In this document: one piece after another, positions 16,569-25,095 of the stretch | How the letters are laid out: each line of letters opens with the position of its first letter | Position numbering within the stretch: the first letter of the stretch is position 1 | Assembly (NCBI GenBank): GCA_016845445.1 | Contig: JAERSU010000254.1 | Location: forward strand, 1 to 36,737 | DNA length: 36,737 nt | Source: Oceanospirillaceae bacterium | Lineage (GTDB): Bacteria > Pseudomonadota > Gammaproteobacteria > Pseudomonadales > Balneatricaceae | Direction of reading: 5' to 3' | Made by a program: the position numbers and the translations under genes | Notes under the pieces: generated by a model | Told to the model about the DNA's origin: nothing | Seen by the model: only the letters and a program-made list of their open reading frames with translations | Database searches by the model: none

Positions 16569-19564
16569 GTCAAGTAAACCGACTGCAACAAGGCGGCCGT
16601 GTTGATCGCAGCAAGCCTTTGACCTTTACCTGGAACGGTAAGCAGTTCCAGGGTTATCAAGGTGACACCCTAGCCTCCGCCATGCTGGCAAACGGCATTA
16701 AGGTCGTAGGACGTAGTTTCAAATATTCCCGTCCACGGGGCATTTTTGGCCATGGGGCTGAAGAAGCCAACGCCTTGATGCAGCTAGGTGTTGGTAAGGA
16801 AACCATTCCTAACCCACGTGCTACCCAGGTAGAACTGTTCAATGGTTTAGAAGCCTCGGCTACCAACGGCTGGCCAAATTCTGACTTTGACCTGATGGAA
16901 TGGGTAGGCAAGATCGGTGGCAAGATGATGCCTCCTGGCTTCTACTACAAGACCTTTATGTGGCCAGAAAAGATGTGGATGACCTACGAAAAGTTTATCC
17001 GCAAGGCAGCTGGTTACGGTAAGGCTTCCCTAGAAGCAGACCCGGATATCTATGATAAGCTAAATCGCCACTGTGATGTGATGGTGGTGGGTGCTGGCCC
17101 TGCGGGTCTAGCAGCCGCTTTGGAAGCTGGCCGTGCTGGCAAGCGTGTTATTTTGGCGGACGAGCAAAATGAATTTGGTGGCAGCCTGCTAGCTAGCAAG
17201 CAATCTGTAAATGGCCAGCCTGCTGCCGAGTGGGCAGAAGCGGCAGCAGCAGAACTGGCAGCGATGGACAACGTCGTTTGTTTGCCACGTACCACCGTGT
17301 TCGGCTACTACGATCAGAACTTCCTAGGTGCCCTTGAACGTCGTACGGACCACGAAGGCATGACCGCGCCATCTGGTTCCCGTCAGCGTATTCATCGCAT
17401 CCGTGCCCATCAAGTTGTCTTGGCTACGGGTGCCATTGAACGTCCACTGGTATTTGCTAACAACGATCTGCCAGGTGTTATGCTGTCTGGTTCTGTGGCC
17501 ACCTATGTGAACCGTTTTGGTGTGGTGCCAGGTAATCGTGCAGTGGTTATGACCACTAACGATTCTGGTTATCAGACCGCCCTAGATATCCATGCAGCCG
17601 GTCGCACAGTCGTTGCTATTGTCGATACCCGTCACAATCCTGAAGGCCGTTTGCTGGATGCTGCACGCGCTGCAGGCATTACGGTTAAGACTGGTCATGC
17701 GGTGATCGAAGCCAAAGGTGGCAAGCAGGTCACCGATGCCTTGGTGGCGCCAATTGATGCAGCTGGCGACAGTGTTACTGGTAAGCCAGTAAGCATGAGC
17801 TGTGATCTGATTGCCGTTGCCGGTGGCTGGAGCCCAGTGGTACACCTAAGTTGCCATACTGGTTCACGCCCACAGTGGAATGATGACATTGCGGCCTTTG
17901 TGCCGGGTCCTAGCATTCAGAAGCAGCATTTAGCTGGCGCTATCATTGGTGAATACACCACCGCTGGTGCCCTCAACATGGGTGCGGCTATGGGTGCTGA
18001 AGCCGCTGGCGCTGAAGCCGGAAGCAACTATGACTGCGGTGATGAAAGCGTTTGTCCAGCGCAGCCTATGTACCTAGTGCCACACACCAAGTCTGTTATG
18101 CGGGCGCCAAAACAGTTTGTTGATTTCCAAAACGACGTGACTGCAGCGGGTATTACCCTAGCGAATAACGAAGGTTTTGAGTCCATCGAACACGTTAAGC
18201 GTTACACGGCTATGGGCTTTGGTACTGACCAGGGTAAGACCGGCAACATTAATGGCATGGCCATCACTGCCAAGAACTTGGGTAAAACCATTGCCGAGAC
18301 AGGTACCACCATCTTCCGTCCGGCCTATACGCCAGTGACCTTTGGTGCCCTAGGCGGCCGTGATATTGGTGATCTATTAGATCCAGCTCGTCACACAGCC
18401 ATGCATCCATGGCACGTGGAAAACGGTGCTTTGTTCGAAAACGTGGGCCAGTGGAAGCGCCCCTGGTACTATCCAAAAGCTGGCGAGACCATGCAGGACA
18501 CCTTGAACCGCGAATGCATGGCGGTACGCAACAGCGTGGGTATGGTGGATGCGTCCACTCTGGGTAAGATTGATATCCAAGGTAAGGATGCTCGCGAGTT
18601 CCTTAACCGTGTTTATACCAATGCCTTCTCCAAGCTGGCACCAGGTAAGTGTCGTTACGGACTGATGCTGAAAGAAGATGGCATGGTGTTTGATGACGGT
18701 GTTACCGCCTGTATCAACGATAACCACTTCGTTATGACTACCACCTCCGGTGGTGCTGCAGCTGTGATGTCCTGGCTGGAAATGTGGTCGCAGACCGAAT
18801 GGCCGGAGCTGGAAGTCTACTTTACTTCTGTGACTGATCATTGGGCGACCTGTTCTTTCTCTGGCCCAAATGCCCGTAAGGTATTGGCAAAGCTGTGCGA
18901 TGACGTGGACTTGTCCGCTGACGCATTCAAGTTTATGGATTGGCGGGAAGGCACTGTGGCCGGCATTAAGGCTCGTATCTTCCGTATTTCCTTTACCGGT
19001 GAACTGGCTTACGAAGTGAACGTACCAGCCAACCAAGGCTTGTACATGTGGCAGAAGATCATGGCAGCCGGTGAAGAGTTTGGTATTACCCCATACGGCA
19101 CCGAAACCATGCACGTACTACGTGCCGAAAAGGGCTACATCATAGTTGGTCAAGACACAGATGGTTCCTTGACGCCACAAGATTGCGGTATGGATTGGAT
19201 CGTCGGTAAGAAGAAGGAATTCAGCTTCCTAGGTAAGCGTTCTTTCACTCGCCCTGATACGGCCCGTACTGATCGTAAGCATCTGGTTGGCCTGAAACCA
19301 ATCGATCCAACGGTGGTGATTCCAGAAGGTTCCCAGGCCGTTGCTGATCCTAATCAGCCTATTCCAATGGATATGCTTGGTCACGTAACCTCTAGCTACT
19401 GGAGTGAGTGCCTAGGTCATGGTATTGCCATGGGTACGGTGAAGAATGGTTTTAACATGATGGGTGAAACCGTTTACTTCCCGCAGGCTGACGGTCGCGT
19501 ATTGGCGGCGGAAATTGTTAGCCCAGTGTTCTATGATGCAAAAGGGGAGCGTCACCATGACTAG
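16565..19564 (+). CDS. soxA: Sarcosine oxidase alpha subunit
   Basis: This 999-residue subunit carries the NAD and tetrahydrofolate sites of heterotetrameric sarcosine oxidase. The N-terminal part (about 1-100) is a ferredoxin-like domain (YQGDTLASAMLANGIKVVGR, then the FKYSRPRGIFG block) without an obvious iron-sulfur cysteine set. A dinucleotide-binding core follows, with [19 protein letters not shown] from about residue 174 and VVLATGAIERPLVFANNDLPG. From about residue 610 it resembles GcvT aminomethyltransferase (RNSVGMVDASTLGKIDIQG, FTGELAYEVNVPA), where tetrahydrofolate accepts the formaldehyde unit. The length is as expected (about 1000). The stop overlaps soxG by eight bases. Confidence 0.95.
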   Translation: MSQVNRLQQGGRVDRSKPLTFTWNGKQFQGYQGDTLASAMLANGIKVVGRSFKYSRPRGIFGHGAEEANALMQLGVGKETIPNPRATQVELFNGLEASATNGWPNSDFDLMEWVGKIGGKMMPPGFYYKTFMWPEKMWMTYEKFIRKAAGYGKASLEADPDIYDKLNRHCDVMVVGAGPAGLAAALEAGRAGKRVILADEQNEFGGSLLASKQSVNGQPAAEWAEAAAAELAAMDNVVCLPRTTVFGYYDQNFLGALERRTDHEGMTAPSGSRQRIHRIRAHQVVLATGAIERPLVFANNDLPGVMLSGSVATYVNRFGVVPGNRAVVMTTNDSGYQTALDIHAAGRTVVAIVDTRHNPEGRLLDAARAAGITVKTGHAVIEAKGGKQVTDALVAPIDAAGDSVTGKPVSMSCDLIAVAGGWSPVVHLSCHTGSRPQWNDDIAAFVPGPSIQKQHLAGAIIGEYTTAGALNMGAAMGAEAAGAEAGSNYDCGDESVCPAQPMYLVPHTKSVMRAPKQFVDFQNDVTAAGITLANNEGFESIEHVKRYTAMGFGTDQGKTGNINGMAITAKNLGKTIAETGTTIFRPAYTPVTFGALGGRDIGDLLDPARHTAMHPWHVENGALFENVGQWKRPWYYPKAGETMQDTLNRECMAVRNSVGMVDASTLGKIDIQGKDAREFLNRVYTNAFSKLAPGKCRYGLMLKEDGMVFDDGVTACINDNHFVMTTTSGGAAAVMSWLEMWSQTEWPELEVYFTSVTDHWATCSFSGPNARKVLAKLCDDVDLSADAFKFMDWREGTVAGIKARIFRISFTGELAYEVNVPANQGLYMWQKIMAAGEEFGITPYGTETMHVLRAEKGYIIVGQDTDGSLTPQDCGMDWIVGKKKEFSFLGKRSFTRPDTARTDRKHLVGLKPIDPTVVIPEGSQAVADPNQPIPMDMLGHVTSSYWSECLGHGIAMGTVKNGFNMMGETVYFPQADGRVLAAEIVSPVFYDAKGERHHD

Positions 19565-20138
19565 TTTACATTCACCATTAGCTCACGTAGAGCTACCTGA
19601 AGCCCATGCTCATGCAGGTGTGACACTACGCGAAGACAAGTTTCGTGGGCATTTAAACCTACGCGGTAATCCACAGGATGAAGCCTTTACCAGTGCCGCT
19701 GAAAAGGTGCTGGGTGTGGCTTTGCCAACGGCACCTAATAGCGCCGTTGAAAACGACGCTGTTAGGGTTTACTGGTTGTGTCCAAACGAATGGCTGCTAT
19801 TGGTTGCCGAAGGCGCTGAAGGCCAAACGGAAGCCGATTTGCGGGCTGCCATGGAAGGCCAGCATATTGCTGTTACCGATCTTTCCAGTGGTCAGACCTT
19901 GATAAACTTGTCGGGTGAAAACCTGCCTGAAGTGATGATGAAGTCCACTGTGTATGATTGCCATGAGAGTAACTTCCCCGTAGGTAAAGCCGTGCAAACC
20001 ACCTTTGCTAAGGCTGGTGCCACCATCTACAAGTGTGCCGATGGCTCCTATGATCTGGTCATTCGACGCAGCTTTGCGGATTACATTTTTCTGTGGTTAA
20101 AGGATGCTTGTGCCGAATATGGCCTAGCTGTGCAGTAG
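19557..20138 (+). CDS. soxG: Sarcosine oxidase gamma subunit
   Basis: This 193-residue subunit of heterotetrameric sarcosine oxidase is related to the C-terminal GcvT-like fold and is needed for assembly; it carries no cofactor. The family blocks FRGHLNLRGNP, VYWLCPNEWLLLV and the closing SYDLVIRRSFADYIFLWLKDA are visible. I place the start at the ATG at 19557, eight bases inside soxA, after an AAAGGGGAG ribosome-binding site. A longer frame from 19464 would only duplicate soxA sequence in another frame. It is the last gene of the sox operon. The terminator lies 60 bases downstream. Confidence 0.93.
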   Translation: MTSLHSPLAHVELPEAHAHAGVTLREDKFRGHLNLRGNPQDEAFTSAAEKVLGVALPTAPNSAVENDAVRVYWLCPNEWLLLVAEGAEGQTEADLRAAMEGQHIAVTDLSSGQTLINLSGENLPEVMMKSTVYDCHESNFPVGKAVQTTFAKAGATIYKCADGSYDLVIRRSFADYIFLWLKDACAEYGLAVQ

Positions 20139-20200
20139 CTTAACTTGCTGCCTGACCACAGGGTCAGATCCGTACAAGTTAAGACGTCTATGTCATAATT

Positions 20201-20228
20201 AAAAAGCCAGCAATCTTGCTGGCTTTTT
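20201..20228. terminator. Rho-independent terminator after soxG
   Basis: AAAAAGCCAGCAA and TTGCTGGCTTTTT are perfect 13-base arms around two bases, with an A-run and a T-run. It ends the soxBDAG operon. About 40 bases upstream, CTGACC-ACA-GGGTCAG forms a smaller hairpin with the GGGTCAG core shared by other repeats in the window. Confidence 0.93.
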
Positions 20229-20257
20229 AGTTTATTAAATTATCATTGAGAAAAAAT

Positions 20258-20677
20258 ATGTTTGCAGATTATCAATCGGCGCTACTGGGCCTGTGACTGA
20301 TTCTCTTTACCGTATTCTTACAGGCGGTCATCGCCAGTGTTGCCCATCGTCGTCAAAAGGTTTATATACCGGGCATTGTGGTTGGCGATCTAAGTCACGA
20401 GTCCTTTGTCTTCCGTAGTCACCGTACTTTTATTAACTCGCAGGAAAACCTTCTGTTGATGCTAGGAACGGTGACGGTCGCTATCGCGGTTGGTATGGAT
20501 GCTGCCTGGGTAGCCGGCTGTGTGTGGGTTTACGCTATTGCTCGACTAGTGCACATGGTGCTCTATTACATTATTGCAACAGAAAAGAACCCTAGTCCAC
20601 GTAGCTATTTCTATATGATTGGATTTGTGGCTAATTTTGTGTTGTTGGTGCAGTTAGGTATGCACCTCTTGGCCTGA
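20258..20677 (+). pseudogene. MAPEG-family membrane protein gene interrupted by an in-frame TGA
   Basis: From the ATG at 20258 the frame reads MFADYQSALLGL, then TGA at 20294-20296, then LILFTVFLQAVIASVAHRRQ and on without a break to a stop at 20677 (139 residues if read through). The part after the TGA has the small four-helix layout of MAPEG proteins: GDLSHESFVFRSHRTFINSQENL, VWVYAIARLVHMVLYYIIATEKNP, and a final membrane helix. The stop falls in the first membrane helix, where tryptophan (TGG) would fit with a single G-to-A change. A GTG at 20378 could start a 99-residue protein lacking the first helix. It is probably a recent nonsense mutation or a sequencing error. Family members are glutathione-linked membrane proteins of varied or unknown function. 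Confidence 0.8.
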
Positions 20678-20678
20678 T

Positions 20679-20724
20679 TTATCCACAGGGGTCAGACCCT
20701 ATAGGGTCTGACCCCTGTGGATAA
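20679..20724. terminator. 46-base perfect palindrome between convergent genes
   Basis: The sequence is perfectly self-complementary around 20701/20702. Each half reads TTATCCACAGGGG then TCAGACCCTA. It lies exactly between the MAPEG stop and the amidotransferase stop (20725) and could act as a bidirectional terminator, though it lacks a T-run. The core GGGTCAGACCC(C/T)AT recurs in the palindrome at 31448-31497. Confidence 0.65.
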
Positions 20725-21456
20725 CTATTTACTTTTAGCCTGGCGATAGAAGTTCATTATCCACTGAAACATCAAGGCCGTATCCGGCTCACCTTTGAGG
20801 TTGTTTAATCCTTGTTCTCGTACTTCAGGTAGTTCATCAAATTCCCACGAGCTTAGTACGCCACTTAAAAAGCCTTTAAAGAACTCTGGGTGGCCTTGGG
20901 TACTCATGGTATTGGCATCATACTGAACCCAGAAATAGGGACAGAATTCATTGCCAGAAAGCACTTGAGTACCTTCTGGCAATTCGCTGACCTGGTCTTG
21001 GTGAAAGACGAGAATACCATATTCGTCCACCGCAGGTTGCATCCACTGAGCAGCTTGAGTGATAGGGTAGTGGGCCATGCCAACGCCCCAACCACGATCA
21101 GACTTCTCCACCTTGCCGCCAAGGGCGGTAGCAATCAGCTGGTGACCGAAACAAATTCCCACCAAGGGTTTGTTTGCGGCGTGCACGTCCTGCACAAAGC
21201 TAATTAAATTCTTTATCCATGTCTTATGGTAATAGACACTGTCTGGACTACCATTGATCAACCACACATCGGCTGCCTCAGGTGAGCTGGGCAGTTCATT
21301 ATTGTGGGTGCGATAAGCCGTTACCTTAATATCACTATCGGCCGTGCTGAGGTGGGTGTTAAACAGGTGGTCAAAATCGCCACCAACCTCTGGTTGCAGA
21401 TAATCGTGCAGGGTGTCGCACAGCAATAAACCAATGTGAAGTGTGGAATGTGACAA
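20725..21456 (-). CDS. Class I glutamine amidotransferase (GMP synthase-like domain protein)
   Basis: This free-standing 243-residue GATase1 domain should hydrolyse glutamine or a gamma-glutamyl compound. The catalytic triad is visible: C102 in GICFGHQ, H189 and E191 in QGHPEF. The oxyanion region WLINGSPDSVY and the GWGVGMAHY block fit the COG0518 (GuaA-like) group. It is not the PuuD type, whose nucleophile sits in another motif (AICRG). No synthase partner domain is attached. It lies between the sox genes and the ABC importer but has its own promoter side, since a terminator separates it from the importer. It could process a gamma-glutamylated amine. This is inference only. Confidence 0.83.
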   Translation of the reverse strand: MSHSTLHIGLLLCDTLHDYLQPEVGGDFDHLFNTHLSTADSDIKVTAYRTHNNELPSSPEAADVWLINGSPDSVYYHKTWIKNLISFVQDVHAANKPLVGICFGHQLIATALGGKVEKSDRGWGVGMAHYPITQAAQWMQPAVDEYGILVFHQDQVSELPEGTQVLSGNEFCPYFWVQYDANTMSTQGHPEFFKGFLSGVLSSWEFDELPEVREQGLNNLKGEPDTALMFQWIMNFYRQAKSK

Positions 21457-21499
21457 TTGTTCGGCCCCGAATGAATTTTAAAAATGCACTTTAACAAAA

Positions 21500-21523
21500 A
21501 AAAGACCCCATGTGGAGTCTTTT
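21500..21523 (-). terminator. Rho-independent terminator after the ABC transporter operon
   Basis: AAAAGACCCCA, TG, TGGAGTCTTTT form an 11-base stem with one mismatch. On the minus strand a run of T follows. It lies 20 bases beyond the last permease stop and upstream of the amidotransferase gene, so it separates the two minus-strand units. Confidence 0.85.
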
Positions 21524-21542
21524 GTGTAAATACCTGGTTCGG

Positions 21543-22586
21543 CTAGCCTGGGGACATGCCGCGTAAGCGCTCAGAGCGGCGCCGTAGCAGCTCTAATACC
21601 GTTAATAGGATAACCGACATGAGTACCAGAATACTTGCCACAGACAAGATAGTAGGGGAGATCTGCTCACGAATACCGGAGAACATTTGTCGTGGAATGG
21701 TGCGCTGCTCGACGTCGGCAATAAACAACACGGCGACTACTTCGTCCAAGGAGGTGATAAAGGCAAACAGGGCACCTGAAATCATGCCTGGTAGAATCAG
21801 TGGCATGATGACACGACGGAAGGTTGTCCAACCATTGGCGCCCATATTTTGTGCTGCGCGTACCAAGCTCATGTCAAAACCGGATAGGGTGGCGGTAACC
21901 GTGATGATGACAAAGGGTACACCCAAGGTAACGTGCGCTAAAATGACACCCCAATAAGTCTTGGCTAGCCCCACTTGTGAGTAAAAGAAGAACATGCCTG
22001 TAGCCGTGATAACCAAAGGCACGATCATAGGTGAAATCAACAAGCTGGTAATCAGAGCGCGATAAGGCATTTCCGGGCGCGAAAGACCCAATGCCGCAAT
22101 GGTGCCAAGCACGGTGGCAATCACCGTAGATACCGTAGCAATGAAGAAGGAATTGCGGGCTGCACGGATCCACTGGGCATTTTCCCACATATCAGCCCAC
22201 CAGCCTTCGATGGCTTGCGGTGCTGCCATGCCATTATAAACAATGTCCATATACCAGCGCGTGGAGAAGGCATCGGGATCCAGGCTTAGCATACCTTCGG
22301 TGAAGGTGAAGTAAGGTTCGGCATTGAATGACAAGGGGATAATGATCAGTACTGGGGTGATCAGGAATACCAGAATGCTAGAGGAAATAACCAAAAACAT
22401 GTAACGGCTAAAGCGTTCACCCGTGGTGGCATAGTCTGGCATCTTGTTCATGAAGTACAGGGGGACACCAAACACCAATAGGAAACCAATGGCCGCTTTT
22501 ACAGTACCGGTAAAGAGGGTGATAACTAGGGCGGCTAATAATAGATAGCCATAGGCCTTTTGTTTTTGCTTGAATTGTTTAAACAT
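21543..22586 (-). CDS. ABC importer permease, PotC-like
   Basis: This 347-residue inner-membrane permease is the last gene of a four-gene importer operon. It begins with two extra hydrophobic segments (residues about 10-45), then the usual core helices. The cytoplasmic EAA loop that contacts the ATPase is visible as RAAQNMGANGWTTFRRVIMPLILPG. Its closest layout is the spermidine/putrescine (PotC) branch, but such permeases also serve other amines and amino compounds. The ATG at 22586 follows a GGGGAAGGA ribosome-binding site 17 bases after the PotB-like stop. The length exceeds PotC (about 265) because of the N-terminal extension and a periplasmic loop with two tryptophan-rich stretches. Confidence 0.88.
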   Translation of the reverse strand: MFKQFKQKQKAYGYLLLAALVITLFTGTVKAAIGFLLVFGVPLYFMNKMPDYATTGERFSRYMFLVISSSILVFLITPVLIIIPLSFNAEPYFTFTEGMLSLDPDAFSTRWYMDIVYNGMAAPQAIEGWWADMWENAQWIRAARNSFFIATVSTVIATVLGTIAALGLSRPEMPYRALITSLLISPMIVPLVITATGMFFFYSQVGLAKTYWGVILAHVTLGVPFVIITVTATLSGFDMSLVRAAQNMGANGWTTFRRVIMPLILPGMISGALFAFITSLDEVVAVLFIADVEQRTIPRQMFSGIREQISPTILSVASILVLMSVILLTVLELLRRRSERLRGMSPG

Positions 22587-22603
22587 TTTCTAATCCTTCC
22601 CCA

Positions 22604-23866
22604 TTAACCGAAACGTAGCTTGTCGATGCCAATTAGCTTGTTGTACAACCAGTACAGTAGCAATACGACAACCAGTAGTATGGTGCCCAAAGCGGCGCCG
22701 AGGCTCCAGTTAAGCGACTTCTGAATGTGATAAGCAATCAGGTTAGAAATTAACAAACCATCTTCACCACCCACCAAGGCTGGTGTGATGTAGTAACCGA
22801 TGGCGAGAATGAATACCAACAGAGTACCGGCGGCTAAGCCTGGTAGGGTCTGGGGAAAATACACCTTGCGATAGGCATACAGTGGTTTAGCACCCATAGA
22901 CAGGGCGGCACGCATATAGCTAGGTGGAATGGTCTTCATGACACTATAGAGGGGCAAGATCATAAAGGGCAGCAAAATGTGCACCATGGCGATGATGGTG
23001 CCCGTTTGGTTGTAGATCATCTGAATTCGACCATCATCGGAGATGAAGCCAAGGAAGACCAGCATGTCGTTGATGATGCCTTCTGTTTGCAGTATGGCAA
23101 TCCAAGCCGTGGTACGTACCAACAGGGAGGTCCAAAAAGGTAGCAATACCATGATCATGAGCAGGTTAGACTGGCGTAATGGCAATACGGACAGCAGATA
23201 AGCCACAGGATAGGCTAGCAAAATACAAATGAAGGTGATGAGGGCGGAAAGCCACAAGGTCTTCATAAAGTTGTTTAAGTATATTTGATAAAGCTCATCA
23301 GCACGCTCTATGCTGCCATCTTCGGCGTATTTCAAATCTAGGGCAGCGACATAGAAGGCAGGCGTAATATCCCGGGCAGCACGCTGCAAAGTGAGCCAGA
23401 TTTGTGGATTGCCCCATTTCTTATTGAGCTTAATGAGGGCTTCCTTGTAAGGGCCTTCTTTAATCTTTTTGGCCTTACGAGCGGTAGAGGTAAAAAGACT
23501 TCGCGAACCGGGCATTTCATAGTTGACGCGGGTGGCTAGGTTACCGACGGTACGGCCTACTTCGCGAACTTTTTTCGCCTGTATCATGTCTTTGACGAAA
23601 ATTTCAAATGTTTCTTCTGGGGGTAAACCCACACCATCCCATTGCAAAATGGCATCGGCAAAGTTAGGTACCACAGCGGAAACCTTATCATTATGAACAC
23701 TGTTAAACAGCATCTGGCCAATGGGCACAACGAAGCTGACTAACAAGAATAGGACTAATGGCATGGTTAACAAAAGGGCACGACGGCGTTGTAAAGCGGT
23801 GGTTTTGGCTAACTTCTGTTTTAACGGAATACCATCTTGAGAGATAGAAATGTCTGCAGTGCTCAT
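22604..23866 (-). CDS. ABC importer permease, PotB-like, with long periplasmic insertion
   Basis: This 420-residue permease is the partner of the PotC-like subunit. A first membrane helix (about 30-52) is followed by roughly 140 mostly hydrophilic residues before the second helix (about 205-230). This is an insertion compared with PotB (about 280 residues). The rest is the normal core, with the EAA loop RAALSMGAKPLYAYRKVYFPQTLPG contacting the ATPase. The long insertion should lie in the periplasm near the binding protein. Its family is known from other proteobacteria, but I know of no fixed substrate. The gene lies behind the binding-protein gene, separated by a hairpin. Confidence 0.87.
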   Translation of the reverse strand: MSTADISISQDGIPLKQKLAKTTALQRRRALLLTMPLVLFLLVSFVVPIGQMLFNSVHNDKVSAVVPNFADAILQWDGVGLPPEETFEIFVKDMIQAKKVREVGRTVGNLATRVNYEMPGSRSLFTSTARKAKKIKEGPYKEALIKLNKKWGNPQIWLTLQRAARDITPAFYVAALDLKYAEDGSIERADELYQIYLNNFMKTLWLSALITFICILLAYPVAYLLSVLPLRQSNLLMIMVLLPFWTSLLVRTTAWIAILQTEGIINDMLVFLGFISDDGRIQMIYNQTGTIIAMVHILLPFMILPLYSVMKTIPPSYMRAALSMGAKPLYAYRKVYFPQTLPGLAAGTLLVFILAIGYYITPALVGGEDGLLISNLIAYHIQKSLNWSLGAALGTILLVVVLLLYWLYNKLIGIDKLRFG

Positions 23867-23892
23867 AAGGATAAAGTTCTAATTGTTATAAG

Positions 23893-23920
23893 CTAGGGGA
23901 GGGTAGCAAGGCTACCCCCC
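23893..23920 (-). promoter_or_regulatory. Intercistronic hairpin after the binding-protein gene
   Basis: GGGTAGC (23901-23907), AAG, GCTACCC (23911-23917), extended by G- and C-runs on either side, has no T-run. Such stems between binding-protein and permease genes commonly protect the upstream mRNA and let the binding protein be made in excess. That role here is inferred. Confidence 0.65.
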
Positions 23921-23944
23921 GTATTTTAAGTTAAAGCCTAGACT

Positions 23945-25030
23945 TTACTTGGACAACCAAGCGTTGAAACGCTCGTTCAGCTGGTCTTGGTTATCAGCCC
24001 AGAACTCAAAGTCGTTCTGTAGGGCGTTAGCAAAGTTAGCTGGAGCGGTTGGCATGTGTGGTGCCATGTCCAGATCTGGCTGGTTGTGGTAAGAAGATAC
24101 CAATGGCGCAGAAGACTTACGTACAGGACCGTAAGAAATCCAGCTTGCCTGATCGGCTAGAGCCTGTGTACCAGTGGAGAACTTGATGAAGTCCAAGGTG
24201 TCTTCCATGTTAGAAGCGCCCTTTGGAATTACCCACAAGTCCAAATCCCATACCTGACCATCCCAGTTAATTTCGAATGGCTTGCCTTCGGCAGCAACGG
24301 CGTTAAAGATACGGCCGTTATAAGCCGTGGTCATGACCACTTCACCGTCAGCCAATAGCTGTGGTGGCTGGGCACCGGCTTCCCACCAAACAACGGAATC
24401 CTTGATGGAATCCAGCTTGGCGAAGGCACGGTCGATACCAGCATCAGTGCTTAGTACTTCGTACACGTCTGCTGGGGCAACGCCGTCAGCCATGAGTGCC
24501 ATTTCTAGGTTTGGCTTAGGGCCTTTGCGCAGACCACGCTTGCCTGGGAACTTGTCCAGGTTGAAGAAGTCAGCAATGCCGCCGACGCCTTGCGTCTTGG
24601 AACCATCGTAAGCAAACACGGTGGACCATACGATGTTACCAACGGCACATTCGTGTACGGTGCCTGGAAGGAAATCGTCGGCTGCTGGGGTGCCATCAGC
24701 ACCGGCTGGCAGGATAGATGGATCGATAACTTCCAGAATACCTTCGTCACAACCACGTACGGCGTCGGACAGTTCAACGTCAACCAGGTTCCAGGTTACG
24801 TTGCCGGCTTCTACCTGGGCTTTGATTTCGGCTAGACCACCAGAGTAGTCTTCGGAAACAACGGTGTTACCAGTTTGCGCCATCCAAGGCTTGTGATAAG
24901 CCTCTACCTGAGATTTGGTGTAAGCACCACCCCAGGATACAACAGTAATTTCGCCGGCTTGTACGGAACTGGCGGCTACTGCTGCAGAAATCGCGGTAGC
25001 GATCAACGTCTTGTTGATTAGCTTGTTCAT
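23945..25030 (-). CDS. ABC importer periplasmic substrate-binding protein (PotD/PotF-like)
   Basis: This 361-residue exported protein captures the substrate for the importer. The signal peptide runs to SVQA (residue 25), and the mature chain begins GEITVVSWGGAYTKSQVEAYHKPW, which is typical of family 1 polyamine- and opine-type binding proteins. Further landmarks are WNLVDVE, WWEAGAQPPQLLADGEVVMTTAYNGR and the closing FWADNQDQLNERFNAWLSK. The ATG at 25030 follows AGGAG. The ligand cannot be read with certainty; a cationic or amino compound is likely from the family and from the neighbouring sarcosine and aminotransferase genes. It is the second gene of the operon, after the ATPase. Confidence 0.9.
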   Translation of the reverse strand: MNKLINKTLIATAISAAVAASSVQAGEITVVSWGGAYTKSQVEAYHKPWMAQTGNTVVSEDYSGGLAEIKAQVEAGNVTWNLVDVELSDAVRGCDEGILEVIDPSILPAGADGTPAADDFLPGTVHECAVGNIVWSTVFAYDGSKTQGVGGIADFFNLDKFPGKRGLRKGPKPNLEMALMADGVAPADVYEVLSTDAGIDRAFAKLDSIKDSVVWWEAGAQPPQLLADGEVVMTTAYNGRIFNAVAAEGKPFEINWDGQVWDLDLWVIPKGASNMEDTLDFIKFSTGTQALADQASWISYGPVRKSSAPLVSSYHNQPDLDMAPHMPTAPANFANALQNDFEFWADNQDQLNERFNAWLSK

Positions 25031-25095
25031 GTAATACTCCTAGTATTTATATTTTTATTGTTGCAACAATGACTGTTCGATAAAACGACTAAGGA

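Noticed and set aside
18377-19114. 245-codon open frame antisense to soxA.
   Set aside because: It lies wholly inside a strongly conserved gene, has no ribosome-binding site and its translation resembles no family.
20294-20335. Selenocysteine reading of the TGA in the MAPEG gene, with a weak GGCG-GTCAT-CGCC hairpin 26 bases downstream.
   Set aside because: The stem has only four pairs, MAPEG proteins are not known as selenoproteins, and tryptophan (TGG) fits the membrane helix with one base change.
20679-20724. Replication origin suggested by two TTATCCACA (DnaA-box) sequences.
   Set aside because: Only two boxes are present, both forced by the palindrome. There is no AT-rich unwinding region or dnaA/gidA context.
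20725-21456. Gamma-glutamyl-GABA hydrolase PuuD as the name of the amidotransferase.
   Set aside because: The nucleophile motif GICFGHQ and the QGHPEF triad are GuaA-like and not the PuuD pattern. The PuuC-like gene is 14 kb away.
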